The notes beneath the pieces are model-generated. The model searched no databases. It was not told the DNA's origin and saw only the letters and a list, made by a program, of their open reading frames with translations. 64,000 nucleotides of DNA from Amaranthus tricolor. Taxonomy: Eukaryota; Streptophyta; Magnoliopsida; Caryophyllales; Amaranthaceae. The stretch covers positions 8,966,517 to 9,030,516 of the forward strand of contig NC_080056.1 of NCBI RefSeq assembly GCF_026212465.1. The letters are read 5' to 3'. Made by a program: the position numbers and the translations under genes. This document shows positions 22,405 to 34,827 of the stretch, piece by piece (the stretch's first letter is position 1; every line of letters begins with the position of its first letter).

Positions 22405-24956
22405 CTATGCAATTTCTTCATCGGACAACACCTCATGAAGAAAATATAGGCATGTTAATGCATGTAATAATATTAAAGGTAAGTATATATATAACACTAA
22501 CGTGAAATCGATCAACTTTATCAAAATACCTTTTCTACAAGGATTAGAGAAGTGTGCAGCGAGGTAGGTGTTGATTGAAAGAATCAAACTCATATATATT
22601 GTTAGTCAAAGGACATATGACTAGGAGCATGCAATACATACTATAAACTCAAATTTAAAGTCAATAAGAGAAAATGAGAACTTGGATATAAATCACAAAA
22701 GAAAACTGAATGTTTGAAATAAAACATACGTTTGAAAATATGGAGCTGAAATGAACTTGTGTCCAACTCCAATTAATATTTTCAAACTGCACTCAATGTA
22801 GTTCTTCACCTCAGTCGACTTTTCCACGCATTTACCAACACTAATCATTTTCGGACATAACCATCCAACTTTTCTAATAGACTCGTTACTATTGAACTCC
22901 TCGTAAGTTGCACTAAACTCACAAATAACAAATTATGTTAGGAAATAAATCTATTAAAACAATTAACAAACATCGACGAAAGTGTAAGTACATATCACCT
23001 CATGAAGACGTGGTTCGAGAATATATTCAACATCTCTCTTAACAAAAATTCACGAACAACTTCTTTGTAGACATACACTATTGTATGACTGTATGTCTGT
23101 ATCCTCATCGTAGTTGAATTCAATCATAACTAACTGAAGTTGGATTAGACTATCTTTAGGCATGTTAGTCTATCAAATCATAACATATACTAAAAAGAAT
23201 GTAAAAAGCCAAATGTCTTCATTCTAAGACGCTTGCCATTTGGATTGTTCTAATTAGATTTCAATTTTTGATATTGGCTTACGTGGCAAATAAAGTTGAT
23301 TAAAATGTCATTTTTAACCTCTTAATAATTAATAAAACTGAATAACTTACCATTTATGAAATCATATCATAACATATATATTCTAAAAAGAATGTAAAAT
23401 GCCAAATGTTTTCATTTTAAGACATTTGACATTTGGATTTTTTGATTGGATATCAATTTTTTATATTGACTTATATGACAAATAGAATAAATTTGAACGC
23501 ATGATTAAAATTCCTCTAAGTGTCGCAAAGAAAGACCATTTGAACAAAATAAAGAACACTTATCAACTTTGGTCAAATATGATTAATGGTGAGATTATAA
23601 GCTTTAAATTAGTTTTGTAACATTTAAGTTTAGCACTGCCGTTTAAGTAATTTTGAGTTTTATGAAGAATTACATTACGCAAATAAACAATGTTATATCA
23701 CCATATTTTAAGAGTTATTACTTTATCTTTAGTATATAATATTTTTATTATTATTATTATATATCTTTGAAAATTATATTTTTATAAAGTATATTTTAAT
23801 ACTAAGAACTACATGCGTTGCATGAGGTTTATACTAGAATGTAGCTATTTGCAATCATTGCTAAGAGATTGTCCCTCACAAGTGAATCGTTTCTCTTTTG
23901 ATAAAATACTTATAGAGCTGACACTTTTGAGAAAACGACCTCTCTCTTAGAGTCCTTTGGACCCTCTTTTGTTTTACGCAAAATCTAATTCAAAATTTAA
24001 ACAATTTAATTAATTTAAAAATTAAAACAATTAAACCAATGAACATTGTTGCCTAAATGGTGACCGATTTTTGCAGGTTAATCGCTACAAAAAGTCAATA
24101 TTTTTAAAAAGTAAAAGTTAAAATAAAAAAAAAACATTTCTCTTTCATATTTTATATTTTTTGATTTTTTTTATAATTTTATTTTGTATATACTTTTTTT
24201 TTAATGTAAATTGACTTTTTGTATAGGTAAGAGATTATCTTAGTGCAATTTTAGCAAGTACCCTTAATAGTTGGAATTATTTATGTTTAATCAAAAGTTG
24301 AGATTATTCTATAAGAAAATCAGTAAAAGATTGTATTATTTTAGGTAATTTTTTTTAACCAATTAAAAATAATATAAATATAAAAGATTCAAATGATTAT
24401 TACCTTATCTAAAAAATGAACCCAAGCATATGGTCGGGTTACAAAAGTACCTTGGGCGTCCGATAACTTCTCAAGGTTCATTTTGGCGTTGGAACCGAGA
24501 GTGAGTAATCTTCATACCCCTTAAAAATTGCGTCCACAACCATACTTAACTGACCAACTGAAATAGGCAACAAATGCAATGCTTGGCCCCCTCTAGGTGG
24601 TTGTGTCTGATCATATGCAACCTCAGTTAAGTCACCATCATTGGTCAAACCTAACTGAGGCAGTAAAGGAGTACAAGGACTTTGAAAACTATTTACCTTT
24701 AAATTGGAAATCAGTGTTGGTTTAGGAATTTGAAAATAGGATTTATAAGATCGGGTCTCGACCATTGCTCTACTCTTTCAACCGGACTCTTTGGACATGC
24801 TTGTTGACTTAATTTATCACGAAGATTAACACCAACAAAGTCAACAACAAGTAACCCCATTTTCTCCAAAATAGCATTGAATTTGGCATTTATTATATCC
24901 ATCGGTTTCTTTTTAATTTTATTTTTGAAGGCCTTCAAATCTTTTGGTGTTACCAT
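22405..24956 (-). pseudogene. Unidentified split ORF, possibly decayed
   Basis: Several minus-strand segments look like exons. One (24956-24714) begins MVTPKDLKAFKNKIKKK and includes DFVGVNLRDKLSQQACPKSP. A second frame (24765-24478) has LTNDGDLTEVAYDQTQPPRG. A third reading, LEKLSDAQGTFVTRPYAW, ends at a GTAATA donor near 24405. Lower down are PKDSLIQLQLVMIEFNYDED (about 23140), then EFSATYEEFNSNESIRKVGW with a GTATGT donor at 22729, then SLILSINTYLAAHFSNPCRK with a GTATTT donor near 22533, and a short final piece, VLSDEEIA. The first three pieces lie in different frames without obvious introns between them. I do not recognise the family. Codon-like structure is better than in the surroundings, but frame breaks argue for decay or a transposon-derived gene. 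Confidence 0.3.
23172..23495. repeat. Direct duplication of about 120 bp
   Basis: TCATAACATATACTAAAAAG with GCCAAATGTCTTCATTCTAA at 23176-23240 recurs as TCATAACATATATATTCTAA with GCCAAATGTTTTCATTTTAA at 23365-23435, both followed by CATTTGGATT and a TTGATATTG/TTATATTGAC segment. Confidence 0.6.
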
Positions 24957-25760
24957 ATTTGAAGTTGATTACGAGACCACATACTCTTTACCTAAGGTTT
25001 TTTTCACCCTAAAACGCACTCCTTTTTGCCAACTACACGCCCTTTATGGTTTTTTTCCTAAAACCATATATGTAAGGCATCGACATAGCTTATTATAAAT
25101 GGGGGTGAAAATCATGCAATAAATATGACATAAACAAGATGAATCAACACGTCAACATTTGTTTCTCATATCTCACTCCCCCAAATCGTAAATTAAATAT
25201 CTTGTTTGATCCAGGATTTATATACAATACAAGTAATTCAAATTCATTTTAACTTAAATATTAAAAACCTAATTCTAATTTTCATATGATAACAAGTAAC
25301 AACATACAAATCAAGCCTACGAAACTACACATAGCCTAATAATACTAATAACCAACAACGTATAAACACTTCTAACTACAATAATAAAAATGTACAGAAA
25401 AACAAAGTATAAAAATGGTAAAAAAAATATTAACGATCAGAAATTAATTTTCGTCATTTATTTTTAGTTTAGGTAAAGATAATCGCCTTCATTATAAGAA
25501 TTGTAAGAATTCATCGAGAAACATTTAACCCCTAGACTAATCTAATATATTTAGAATTTTCTGTAAGTGGTGATAATCAAAAAATAAAGGTTCAAAAAAC
25601 CCTCTAATCACTCAACTAATTCTTGATTATCTCAAAAATAGTTATTAATTTAGCATTATTCAACTAAAAGCTTAAATTGAAGTTGAGATTTTTTTAAATC
25701 AATTTGCCGTAAAAATGAAAAAAACACCTGTATTACAAGTTTAAATCCATAGAAAGTCAA
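24957..25760. other. Spacer before the homeodomain gene
   Basis: No gene is visible on either strand; likely promoter of the plus-strand gene from about 25760. The 73-codon frame at 24877-25098 is antisense to the unidentified ORF. Confidence 0.4.
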
Positions 25761-25779
25761 AACTCATGCAGTGATGCTT

Positions 25780-25955
25780 TGCGGTTGAGTGGAAGGGGAA
25801 GAGAACTCCTTGAAGAAGAACAGACGGTTCAGACATTTAAAATTTAGAGCCCATTCCCTTTTTTATTGCAGAAATTTAAAGCCCTTATTATTTATCAGTT
25901 TAAATGGAAGAATTTGGTGATTAGATGGCACCCATATTGGCACTCTTGTTTTCAG
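25780..25955 (+). other. Candidate 5' leader exon of the PRHA-type gene
   Basis: A donor-like TTCAG|GTATTC at 25955/25956 and an acceptor-like CATCTTAG at 26742-26749 would join this leader to the first coding exon, with a 794-bp leader intron. An ATG at 25925 would be in frame across that junction and would add MAPILALLFSVLLI before MQFDSKSY. Transcript start is not determined. Confidence 0.4.
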
Positions 25956-26526
25956 GTATTCAATTTTCTTTTTAACTTTATTATGAGATTTATTATTTTA
26001 TGAGAATTACCAATATGAAATCATATAGGAGTATTCCATTTGATTTTTCTTTTGATATTGGCATTAAATTTTTGAACTTGGGATCAATCTATCGATTTCT
26101 TGTTGAAAATGTAGACCCTTGAATATATGATCTTGATAATGCTCAATTGGGTAGCAATTTAAATCAATTTTCACTGTTTCTTCTTTAATGAAATTAAAAA
26201 TTCATGTCATTCTAGTTATAATCTTTAAATTTTAGATTTGTATGAAATTAGATTCATCTGGGTTATAAAAAACATGGGTACTTTGTTAGTCTTCATGTTC
26301 TTGTAGTTATTTGAAGGCTTATAATGTTTGGTAATGAAATCTAATATAGGGTTCTTTACTTCTTTCTGGGGTTACAAGAAAGATGGGTTCTCTTCCTTTC
26401 TTAGTGTTGTTTCTTAATCCAATTGTATAATTGTAATAGGGTATATGGAATTAACACTGATTACAGTTTTTCTTGCAAGATTTGTATTGTTTTCTTTATC
26501 TTTGCTTAACAAGTTTCACAAATTCG

Positions 26527-26650
26527 TGTATGAGATGGTCTCACCGTGAAATATGCCTCATACTTGGGTTAAATAGCCCAATAATAAAAGCTTTTTAGCT
26601 TATGGGCTTCTTGTTTTGAGGTCGTCTCACCGTGAGAAGGTCTCATACAA
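26527..26650. repeat. GAGACCGTCTCA MITE, copy in the leader intron
   Basis: Ends GTATGAGATGGTCTCACCGT and its inverse (CACGGTGAGA...TCTCATAC) are terminal inverted repeats; the interior CTTGGGTTAAATAGCCCAAT is shared with the copy at 42.23 kb. Confidence 0.65.
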
Positions 26651-26760
26651 GAGTGATTAAGTGATTGTTTTTTGTTCTTTTCAATGTGAAGTATATAATG
26701 GAAGCCAATTTTTTAATAAGATTTGATTGTGTTTGATTCTTCATCTTAGTACTGTTGATT

Positions 26761-29700
26761 ATGCAGTTTGATAGCAAATCATATAATAAGCGCATTGTTG
26801 GGGGAGGAGAATCGTGCATTCTCGAGTTTCAACTGTATGTGAATTCTATTAGGAGTAAATTTAAGTTGATGAAAACGTTGGCGCAGATGAGAAATAGTGC
26901 ACTTAAGAAGCTCAATAAGAGAAGGAAATTGAAATTTTCTTCAGCGGTTTTGAGCTCCGGTTCAAAGTCTCTGAAGACATTTGATAAGAAAAGAAAGGCT
27001 GAAACCACTAGAAGAAATTTGTTTTGCCGGGTTATTGACACTTTAGAAAAGCATGATCACGAGGGGTGTCAAGGCGATCAATCTCTATGTTCGAGTTCTA
27101 AAGGTAAGATTGATGGTGGGAAACTACTAACTGTAAGTTTAAAGAGGAGGAGAAAACCGAAGAAAAATAAAGTTAAAGTGGTTCCAGATGAAGCAGCGCA
27201 ATTGCAAAGGAGAGCACGGTATCTTTTGGTTAAAATGAAGCTCGAACAAAACCTTATTGATGCTTATTCCGGCGAAGGTTGGAAAGGTCAGAGGTATCTG
27301 AAGCATCTAACATTTCTTTGCTGAACCTTTGACTCTGTTGTTGAACGGACAAATCCATCTTGAATATGTTATGGGTATATCAAAGATGTCTATATACATA
27401 TTTTTATTGCTTTATGTATAATTCTAGTGACTAGAGGTGTTTAAAATAGACCAAATGACCCGATATTTACCCAATCTTGGAATCTAACCTGACTTCAAAA
27501 TGAACACCTAGTAGTAATTAACTCAATTATCTGTATGTTGTAGACTTGGAGTGTGCTTTGTGTTCATGCCCTTGCCCTATCGAATAACATCACGCAGCTT
27601 ATTTGTGTCACCTAAGCAAATACCTTTCTTTTTGTATATCTTTGTGCTCTTCTTCTAGTACATAGAATAAATGTCATTTTTAAGTGTGCTTATGTTATCT
27701 ATGTATCTATGTGAGTTACAGCTAAGGATCTACACATCAGGTGCTTGTAGGGCAGATCCAACATAAAATCTAATAATATCAATGTATTAAGTATTGTTTT
27801 TAAAACATGTTTGTCTAGGAGCTTCATAGGTTAAATTTCTAGTAACATAGATTTTTCTTATGATACTTGAGACTTTTTATGGAATGAAAATGTTCTTAGC
27901 TATTTAGAGGCCGTGATTCATGCACCCTTATGCAGATTTGTCATTTTTGTGTGAATATCTTTTCTAAGTCGGAGATTTTGAGTGCTCGACGTATTCCCTT
28001 CCTACAGCAGTACAGCTCGAAAGAGAAATTGCTGTCAACACGTCTTCTTTTTTCTTTCTCGTGTTAAACTCATTGCCTAATGACTTATTACTTCAATTTG
28101 TACACAGTCGGGAAAAGATTAAGCCTGAAAAGGAACTACAAAGGGCCAAGAATCAGATACATAAATGCAAACTTGGAATTCGAGACACACTTCACCAGTT
28201 GGATTTACTTGGGTCTGTCGGGCAGATCGACGAGGCTTTGATTGCCCCAGATGGGTCTGTTCATCATGAACATGTAAGTAATACTTAGTATCCCCTTTTT
28301 TTTGCCTTCTGTTTGAGTTTTGACGTTATTTTGAGATTAGTAGACCTATATTTCGGAACCTGAACTATTTCAGTGAAAGAATCTTTATGGAAATCTTCTA
28401 CATGAATGGTTCTCTTTTGAATCAGCTTCTTTGTTCCCTTCAATGTCACATGATTCGCTAATCTTCTCGCGAATCGCAAAAAGTGAATTATGGTCGGTTT
28501 CAGACCCTTTTTGGGTCATTTTGAGCGAATTACGATTTCAAAATGCGAATTAACTAGCGAATTATGTAACACTGGTCAATTTAGTAAAGTTCCTGCACCG
28601 CCTTGATCCATTGAGTCATTAACGTGGAAAAATGAAACCTGCAGACGAGCTTAGTTTTTGTTTTTGTGATAAGTGTGTTTAGTATATTTTACTTATAAGC
28701 TGGTTATATAGATATGGTTTGTGATCTAAGCTTAGGTTAAGTCTTTTCTTTAATGCTTGTAGATAATCTGCAAAAAGTGCAGATCTCAGGAAGTTTCAGA
28801 GGACAATGATATCATATTATGTGATGGCTCATGCAATTGTGCCTTCCATCAAAAATGTATTGATCCTCCTTTGGCGACGAAAGATAGTAAGATCTGTCTT
28901 GTTTACTTGATTCTTTACTAAGTAACTATTTTATGTCTATGTTACTTGGACTCGGGTATCGATGTCGGATATTGGTGCATTTTGCAAGGGACGGATACGT
29001 CTAAATATTAAATTTTACGCCTAAAATGAAGTGTATAAGTGCCATACCAATGTCTGAGCATCAAGGATCAGACATGAAGTGTATACGTGAAGCAAAATGA
29101 AGAGTCCGTGTAACATAGTTTTACGTCATAGAACTTATCACTTTTCTGTATTTTTGAAGTTCCTCCCGAAGAAGAAGGTTGGTTGTGCAAGTACTGTGAT
29201 TGTAAGGTGGAGATTTTAGACGCAATGAATGCACATCTTGGAACGCTATTTTCTGCAGATACCCCATGGCAGGTTATTAATTTTTTAAAGGATTTTTATT
29301 GGTTTTTTGTTCCGTGTTAGCAAGTCCAAGACGTAATGGCGAATGGGGATTTTTGTAGGATATTTTTAAAGAAGCTCTTTTATCTAATGTCGGAACCGAA
29401 GATTCTAATCTTGAAGAAAAGTGGCCTGATGATGAGTCCGACGATAATGATTATGACCCTGACAGAGATGAATACGATAGCAGTAACAGATGTAGCATGG
29501 AGGACGTTTATTCTAATCCGGAAACTAGTACGAGCAGCTCATGTTGTTCATTGGAAAGCGAGGTTCTTTCGGAATCTGGATTTTCCGCAGGTGGAGGTGT
29601 TGTGTCAAGTAAAATTGCTTCCTTGCATCAGACGTGTGTCGTAGAATTTAACAATAATGAAATCGCTACCGGTCCCAGAAAGCGATGTGCTGTTGATTAC

Positions 29701-32305
29701 AAAAAGCTCTATGATGTAAGTCGTTCTAACTTCTAACATCAATTGTTAGAGAACTTTGACGTTATCCATTGTGGATACTTTATTTTATTGTTTGCAATCA
29801 CAAGAACATACGAGTTTTTGAGATGTACATATATGCTGATCCAGCTGACAATTTTTCTCCCGCTTGCAGGAAATGTTTGGGAAAGAAAAAGAGAATTCTG
29901 ATGGTTTTTTTAGTGAAGATGAAGATTGGAACCCATCTAAAAGACGACGAAGAGAAAAAGAGAATGATGTTGCTAATACCCTTATGTCTTTGCGTGAAAC
30001 TGAAGTTAAAAAGCCAGATCCACAAACATCGGACGTGGGTGACAATCATCTTCCATGCCCGAAATCTAGAAAGCCTCTCTCGAGAATTCCTTGTGAAGCA
30101 TTGCAGGTATTTATTCCTTTCTCAACCTATAAAAAATCTTGCGTAAAAGGATAACATGGAGTCATCTGTAAACGTGCATGCTGAATGTTGTTTGATGTTT
30201 CAGAAACTTCGTCAGTCATTTGCGGAGAACGAGCTTCCATCTAGAGATGTTAAAAGACGAATCTCGGAGCTAGTTGGTCTCGAGTATAAAAAGGTAAGAC
30301 CCCAAGTATTACACACACCAAGTAAATCCAAAAACTTTGACATTACATACCAAAATCTAAAAATCATGTTTCGCATGTATCATTTGATGCCTATTTGAAA
30401 ATTGTATTGCTTCGAGTTAGCAAACCAAAATTGACTCCAACCAGTTGTTTGAAAGATGGAGTGCTTTTTTCTCGAGATGCAGATACTCATGGAATTAAAT
30501 TCCCAGTTGATTATAGCCTTTGGCAATTCATGACAACTTTGTGTTTGCCTTTTCTTGTTTGGGGTATGGCAGGTTAATAAGTGGTTCAAAAATGCGCGCT
30601 ACATGGCTTTGAAGAATAAGAAGGTGAGAAGTATTCTGCCTTCTACTGTATGTATATTTTTTTGAAGAATAATGTGCGAATTACAACCTCAAAGTTTTGG
30701 AATTTTGCCAATTACAGCCTTAATGTTTATTTTTTGCGAATTACAGTCACAAAAGTATTAAAGTCTATAGGCCAAATCACAGAATTGCGACCACTTAACA
30801 TGAATTTCCGACCACCAAAATGGTCGGAATCCTGTGATTTGGCTTGAAAGTTGTAGACTTTGATACTTTGGAAGCTGAAATTCGCAAAAAATAAACATTG
30901 AAGCTGTAATTCGCAAAAGTGCTTAACTTTAAGGCTGTAATTCACAAATTGTTCTTTTTTGAAAAAAAAATGTTTTCCTTTTCTTAGATGAGGATGAGGT
31001 GGTCTTGATCGTACTTTTATGTAATTGCTTCCTTGATGTTATCTCTTGTTACGATTCTTGAGTTGAAGGTATTGGTCTGCCTTCTTTCGCATCCTCCCCA
31101 AACCTTGCCTTTGGCGGGACTCATCGGGATGATGATGATGATGATGATGTGTCTCTTGTTAGAAGTGGAAGTGATAATTGGATACTATGTTATGAGGAGT
31201 ATGTCACACATGTTCTCATATATGTGGCTCACTCATTCATATACATCGTTCAATTTGGTCGACTTATAATTCCAGTCTACTATTCTTAGTACACTGATTC
31301 ACGAAAAACAATTTTGTATGTTTGACAGAGAGAAAGAGTTTCGGACAATTCTATCATCGGTTTTGCAGTAAAGAAATCAGCTGAGGTCACTTTAACCAAG
31401 TGTTCTTCCACGCCCATTTCAAACCACAAAAAAAATCGCAGGGTTAGCTGGAAAGATAATTTGATAACCTTCATCAACATTCCAAAGAAGCAGCAGACGA
31501 AGGACACGTTACACGCTAGCACTAAGGTATGAGCTTGAAATATCAAATGCAAAGATTAATTTTATCAATGTTCCCTTGTCGCAAGTTTGAAGTCGTCAAG
31601 AAACAAAAAGAAAACCGAACAGAAAAATTGAAGTACACAATCCATGTTATGGACCATCTAGTCTTGTCGTTATACTGTGTTTATGAGTTGCGGATCAAAA
31701 ACGAGTAATGTCAATTCAAGTAAAATAACCCACTGGGTGTTGATCTCTGGTTACGTATGTGGAAGGCAATACACTAATTAACTTATATAATTACATTTTA
31801 CCTGTAATATTTGATTTTATTTTGAATTTAAGCGATGTCAACTAACCTCAGTGACATCACGCTAGATCTGCCACTGTGTTTATCTTATGTGAAGACATCG
31901 GCAAGCTGCTTACTGATGATTCTCAGCTTGGTTGATGTCTGTTGTCGTCCTTTTATGTGGCATTTTTAGTTTTGATTATTTGCGTTTAGTAATGCTTTTC
32001 GATTCCATTCGGTACACCAGGCAAATGTGGAGCTAAGCGATGATACGTGCTTGAAGAAACACTTGTTATACTTGAAAGCTAGAAGTAGGCAGAGAAAAAG
32101 AGTAAAACATGACACCGAGCAACCTCAAGAATCAAACGTGGAAAAGCAAATGGAAGATTTATGTCGGATTCAAGAAAAGCTTTGGAAATTAAAACAAGTT
32201 TTATCGACTATTCCTGAAATCGCGACCAAGGAATCAGAAGAGGTAAGCTTGAATGGACAAATAGTGGTCTATGTTCCCTTTGCAAGGCTCAAGGAGAAAG
32301 AATGA
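26761..32305 (+). CDS. PRHA: Pathogenesis-related homeodomain protein, PHD finger plus homeobox (PRHA-like)
   Basis: Ten coding exons: 26761-27293, 28108-28273, 28763-28886, 29160-29272, 29359-29715, 29870-30106, 30204-30293, 30573-30623, 31329-31526 and 32021-32305. All introns are GT-AG and the sum is 2154 bases, giving 717 aa with no frame break. A basic N-terminal region ([12 protein letters not shown] near 125-137) precedes [20 protein letters not shown]. The PHD finger spans about 234-290 with a C4HC3 set: C236, C239, C253, C257, H262, C265, C284, C287. An acidic Ser-rich stretch follows, then the homeodomain at about 497-557 with recognition helix [10 protein letters not shown] at 541-550. 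Plant PHD-homeodomain proteins are nuclear regulators; the order and the motifs WQDIFKEA and KLYDEMFGKE match the Arabidopsis PRHA type better than HAT3.1. The C-terminal tail contains a predicted coiled coil around [20 protein letters not shown]. The ATG at 26761 is the first one after the leader acceptor; an in-frame upstream ATG is discussed with the leader exon. Confidence 0.93.
28447..28568. repeat. Small MITE with TAATTCGCTAGTT ends (copy 1)
   Basis: ACATGATTCGCTAATC at the left and AACTAGCGAATTATGTAA at the right are imperfect inverted ends. GAATTATGGTCGGTTT, TTTTTGGGTCATTTTG and AATTAACTAGCGAATTATG are shared with the copy at 46.12 kb. It lies in intron 2 of the PRHA-type gene. Confidence 0.55.
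30655..30970. mobile_element. Foldback MITE, about 315 bp, in intron 8
   Basis: The two halves are near-complete inverted copies, pivoting on CCGACCACCAAAATGGTCGG at 30809-30828. Arms carry TGCGAATTACAACCTC, AATGTTTATTTTTTGCGAAT, AAAGTCTATAGGCCAAATCA and their complements. A diverged copy is at 3.03-3.19 kb. It sits within the intron separating homeodomain exon 8 from exon 9. Confidence 0.75.
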
Positions 32306-32536
32306 TATCGATTTCTTACCGATATGTACCCGATCATTGATCATACTGCCAAAATTGAGTTATTTTGTTCATGAAAAGAATATGGCAATATAATTATCTA
32401 GTTAGATCAACTGTTGTAGAATGTGATTGCTTTATGATGGTTTCATGTGAGAGAGCAATCATATTCTTACATTCTTTTGCAATGAATCATATTCTCATAC
32501 TTCTATTGGTTATACTATGTTTGGATCTAAGGAAAT
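32306..32536. other. 3' flank of the PRHA-type gene
   Basis: Probably the 3' UTR and terminator region. No coding sequence. Confidence 0.4.
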
Positions 32537-33040
32537 AGAGAGAAATGATCATTTTCTTCATTAGGATGCCAAACGCGGAGGGGAAATGATCATTTTCTTC
32601 TTTAGGATGCCAAACGCGGAGGGAAAATGATCATTTTCTTCTTTAGGATGCCAAACGCGGAGGGGAAATGATCATTTTCTTCTTTAGGATGCCAAACGCG
32701 GAGGGAAAATGATCATTTTCTTCTTTAGGATGCCAAACGCGGAGGGGAAATGATCATTTTCTTCTTTAGGATGCCAAACGCGGAGGGAAAATGATCATTT
32801 TCTTCTTTAGGATGCCAAACGCGGAGGGGAAATGATCATTTTCTTCTTTAGGATGCCAAACGCGGAGGGAAAATGATCATTTTCTTCTTTAGGATGCCAA
32901 ACGCGGAGGGGAAATGATCATTTTCTTCTTTAGGATGCCAAACGCGGAGGGAAAATGATCATTTTCTTCTTTAGGATGCCAAACGCGGAGGGGAAATGAT
33001 CATTTTCTTCTTCAGGATGCCAAACGCGGAGGGGAAGAAG
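32537..33040. repeat. 41-bp minisatellite, 12 units, two alternating variants
   Basis: GGATGCCAAACGCGGA occurs at 32564, 32605, 32646, 32687, 32728, 32769, 32810, 32851, 32892, 32933, 32974 and 33015, an exact 41-base spacing. After it, units read GGGGAAATG and GGGAAAATG in strict alternation for the first eleven, so the real unit of growth is an 82-bp pair. The first unit (CTTCATTAGG) and last (CTTCTTCAGG) differ from the interior (CTTCTTTAGG). Each unit contains the palindrome TGATCA. It begins about 230 bases after the PRHA-type stop codon. Confidence 0.97.
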
Positions 33041-34650
33041 GAAAGAAGAGAATTGAAGATGAGTAACAAATCCTTCTAACGTTAAAAACTATAATGTTTG
33101 GAAAGGAAAACACATTAGTCTTTCTTGTCGTTTTCTTTTCTTGTTCGTCTCCTTCCTTGTCGTCTTAAAATGTTATCTAAAGGTAGTGTTACTTCAATCG
33201 CATATCACATAGCAAACTAAAAGGAGAAAAACCATCCAAAAAGAGAAAGACTAAATTTAATGTTTGTTATACTACTTTTTTTTAATTGATCGATTCATAA
33301 AGATACTTGATTTTTAATTAACTTATTTTTAAGTAGTTTTTCTTTTTGATTGCTTTGCTTAGGCCCAACAGATCAAGGGCTCTAAAGCTATAAACGGTAA
33401 GTCGGTAATGATTTACTCTTTCTATTCTTATGAAATTGTCTCACTTTTCATTTAAGTTTGTTTTTTTAACATTGCAACATTTTTACTTCGGCTATTCTTC
33501 CTAGCACTTTTTAAATAATTTTTATCCACATATCTCACTTTTAATCCTAATCACACAATATAGTGGTCTTTACCATTTTCTTAATATTTTTTTCATTGAA
33601 TATGTTATAATCTCTTAAGGACAGATTATGTTGAAGAAAATTTGAATCGAGCCTCAAGCAAATAGATTAAAAGTAGTAAATCATTTAGGTAAAAAAAAGC
33701 TTCATTTTACCTACAAAAAAATAATAAAAAGAAGGGACTCTAAAAATTTCATTCTTATGTATATAAGTTGCAAAGTTTAGACTGAATGTTAAAATTATCA
33801 AATTACAACCCAACTAAAATAAAATTTTCTTTTGAATATAATTTTTGATATCGATTACTCATATGTCCCATTGAGATTATAACATTACGTAAATCTATAC
33901 GAGAGCTTTTAAGAGTAAATAATGTTGCTTTGTTTTGATCCATCTAAGCTAACTTTTATAATTGATTTATAAGATTTTGACAAAACTATTGAATTAATTG
34001 GATCAGACTACATCCATGATCCATGTTTCTTACATGACTCACCATCTCTTATGCAAGTTGATATACAGAATTAGGATCAATATAATAACTAAGTTAGTTG
34101 GTAGCTACGTAAAAAATATTAACAATTAAAAAGATAAAATCCAATATCAATATTATGTATCCTTTAATCTTTATTGCAGTTTTCTAGTAATTCATACACA
34201 TTCTGTGTCTCCTTTATTTCCATTTCTTATTGCTTTGTCATATACAACATTTTAAAATATTGATAGAGCATCAAGAATTAGGTTTTATCTCAGTTAAATT
34301 GAGTATCATTTTCTCCTATTGAGATTGAGTTTGAATTTCATCTAACTCCCTTCATACTCTTTATGAGTGTAAAAATGCATAATGGTCGCGATTAAGGTAA
34401 CAGAACGGTGATGTGTAAAGGGTGTGATGCGGTTATCGGAACAATTATATATGGGTCGAAATACAAGATATCCCTTGAAACCGCCCATAACGCTGAATAT
34501 CGTTTCGTTGTTTCCAAAAATGTTTACACTATGCAAAAACGCGATGCGATACAGTCTTATTTTTGCACTATGAATAAAATCTATATAATAAAATAAAAAT
34601 AAATTTGAATATGTTCATGCCCAATTGCATTTGCTAGATTAACTTTCCAG
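33041..34650. other. Intergenic between PRHA-type and GDSL genes
   Basis: No gene recognised. The segment at about 34378-34585 is less AT-rich and contains CGATGCGATACAG and GGTCGCGATTAAGG; overlapping frames of about 60 codons occur on both strands but look like chance frames in a repeat. Confidence 0.4.
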
Positions 34651-34658
34651 TGTTGGCA

Positions 34659-34678
34659 GCTGATCGTTGCAGATCAGC
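34659..34678. other. Short perfect hairpin in the GDSL promoter
   Basis: GCTGATC and GATCAGC flank a 6-base loop, about 50 bases upstream of the TATA box. Could be a binding-site palindrome; no known motif is asserted. Confidence 0.3.
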
Positions 34679-34726
34679 ATTCAATGCCTTCCTTGCAAAT
34701 TTCACATTCCTTTGTTTTTTTTTTCC

Positions 34727-34732
34727 TATAAA
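34727..34732 (+). promoter_or_regulatory. TATA box of the GDSL lipase gene
   Basis: CCTATAAAATGG about 100 bases upstream of the ATG at 34828, preceded by a T-rich tract. Position and context fit a plant core promoter. Confidence 0.55.
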
Positions 34733-34827
34733 ATGGTCTGAATCTTTTCACATTCTTCATTCTTCATTATACTTATTTATTTCTCAAAATTAATACCCAA
34801 TTCTTATTCAATATTGAGATATTGAAA

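Noticed and set aside
22405..24956. Ulp1-type protease or FAR1/MULE protein as identity of the split ORF
   Set aside because: No catalytic His-Asp-Cys set, zinc finger or transposase motif could be pointed to in the readable pieces.
32537..33040. CRISPR-like array
   Set aside because: The 41-bp units are contiguous without variable spacers; this is a plant minisatellite.
34342..34596. Two opposing frames of about 60 codons before the GDSL promoter
   Set aside because: They overlap each other, have no family and sit in repeat-like DNA.
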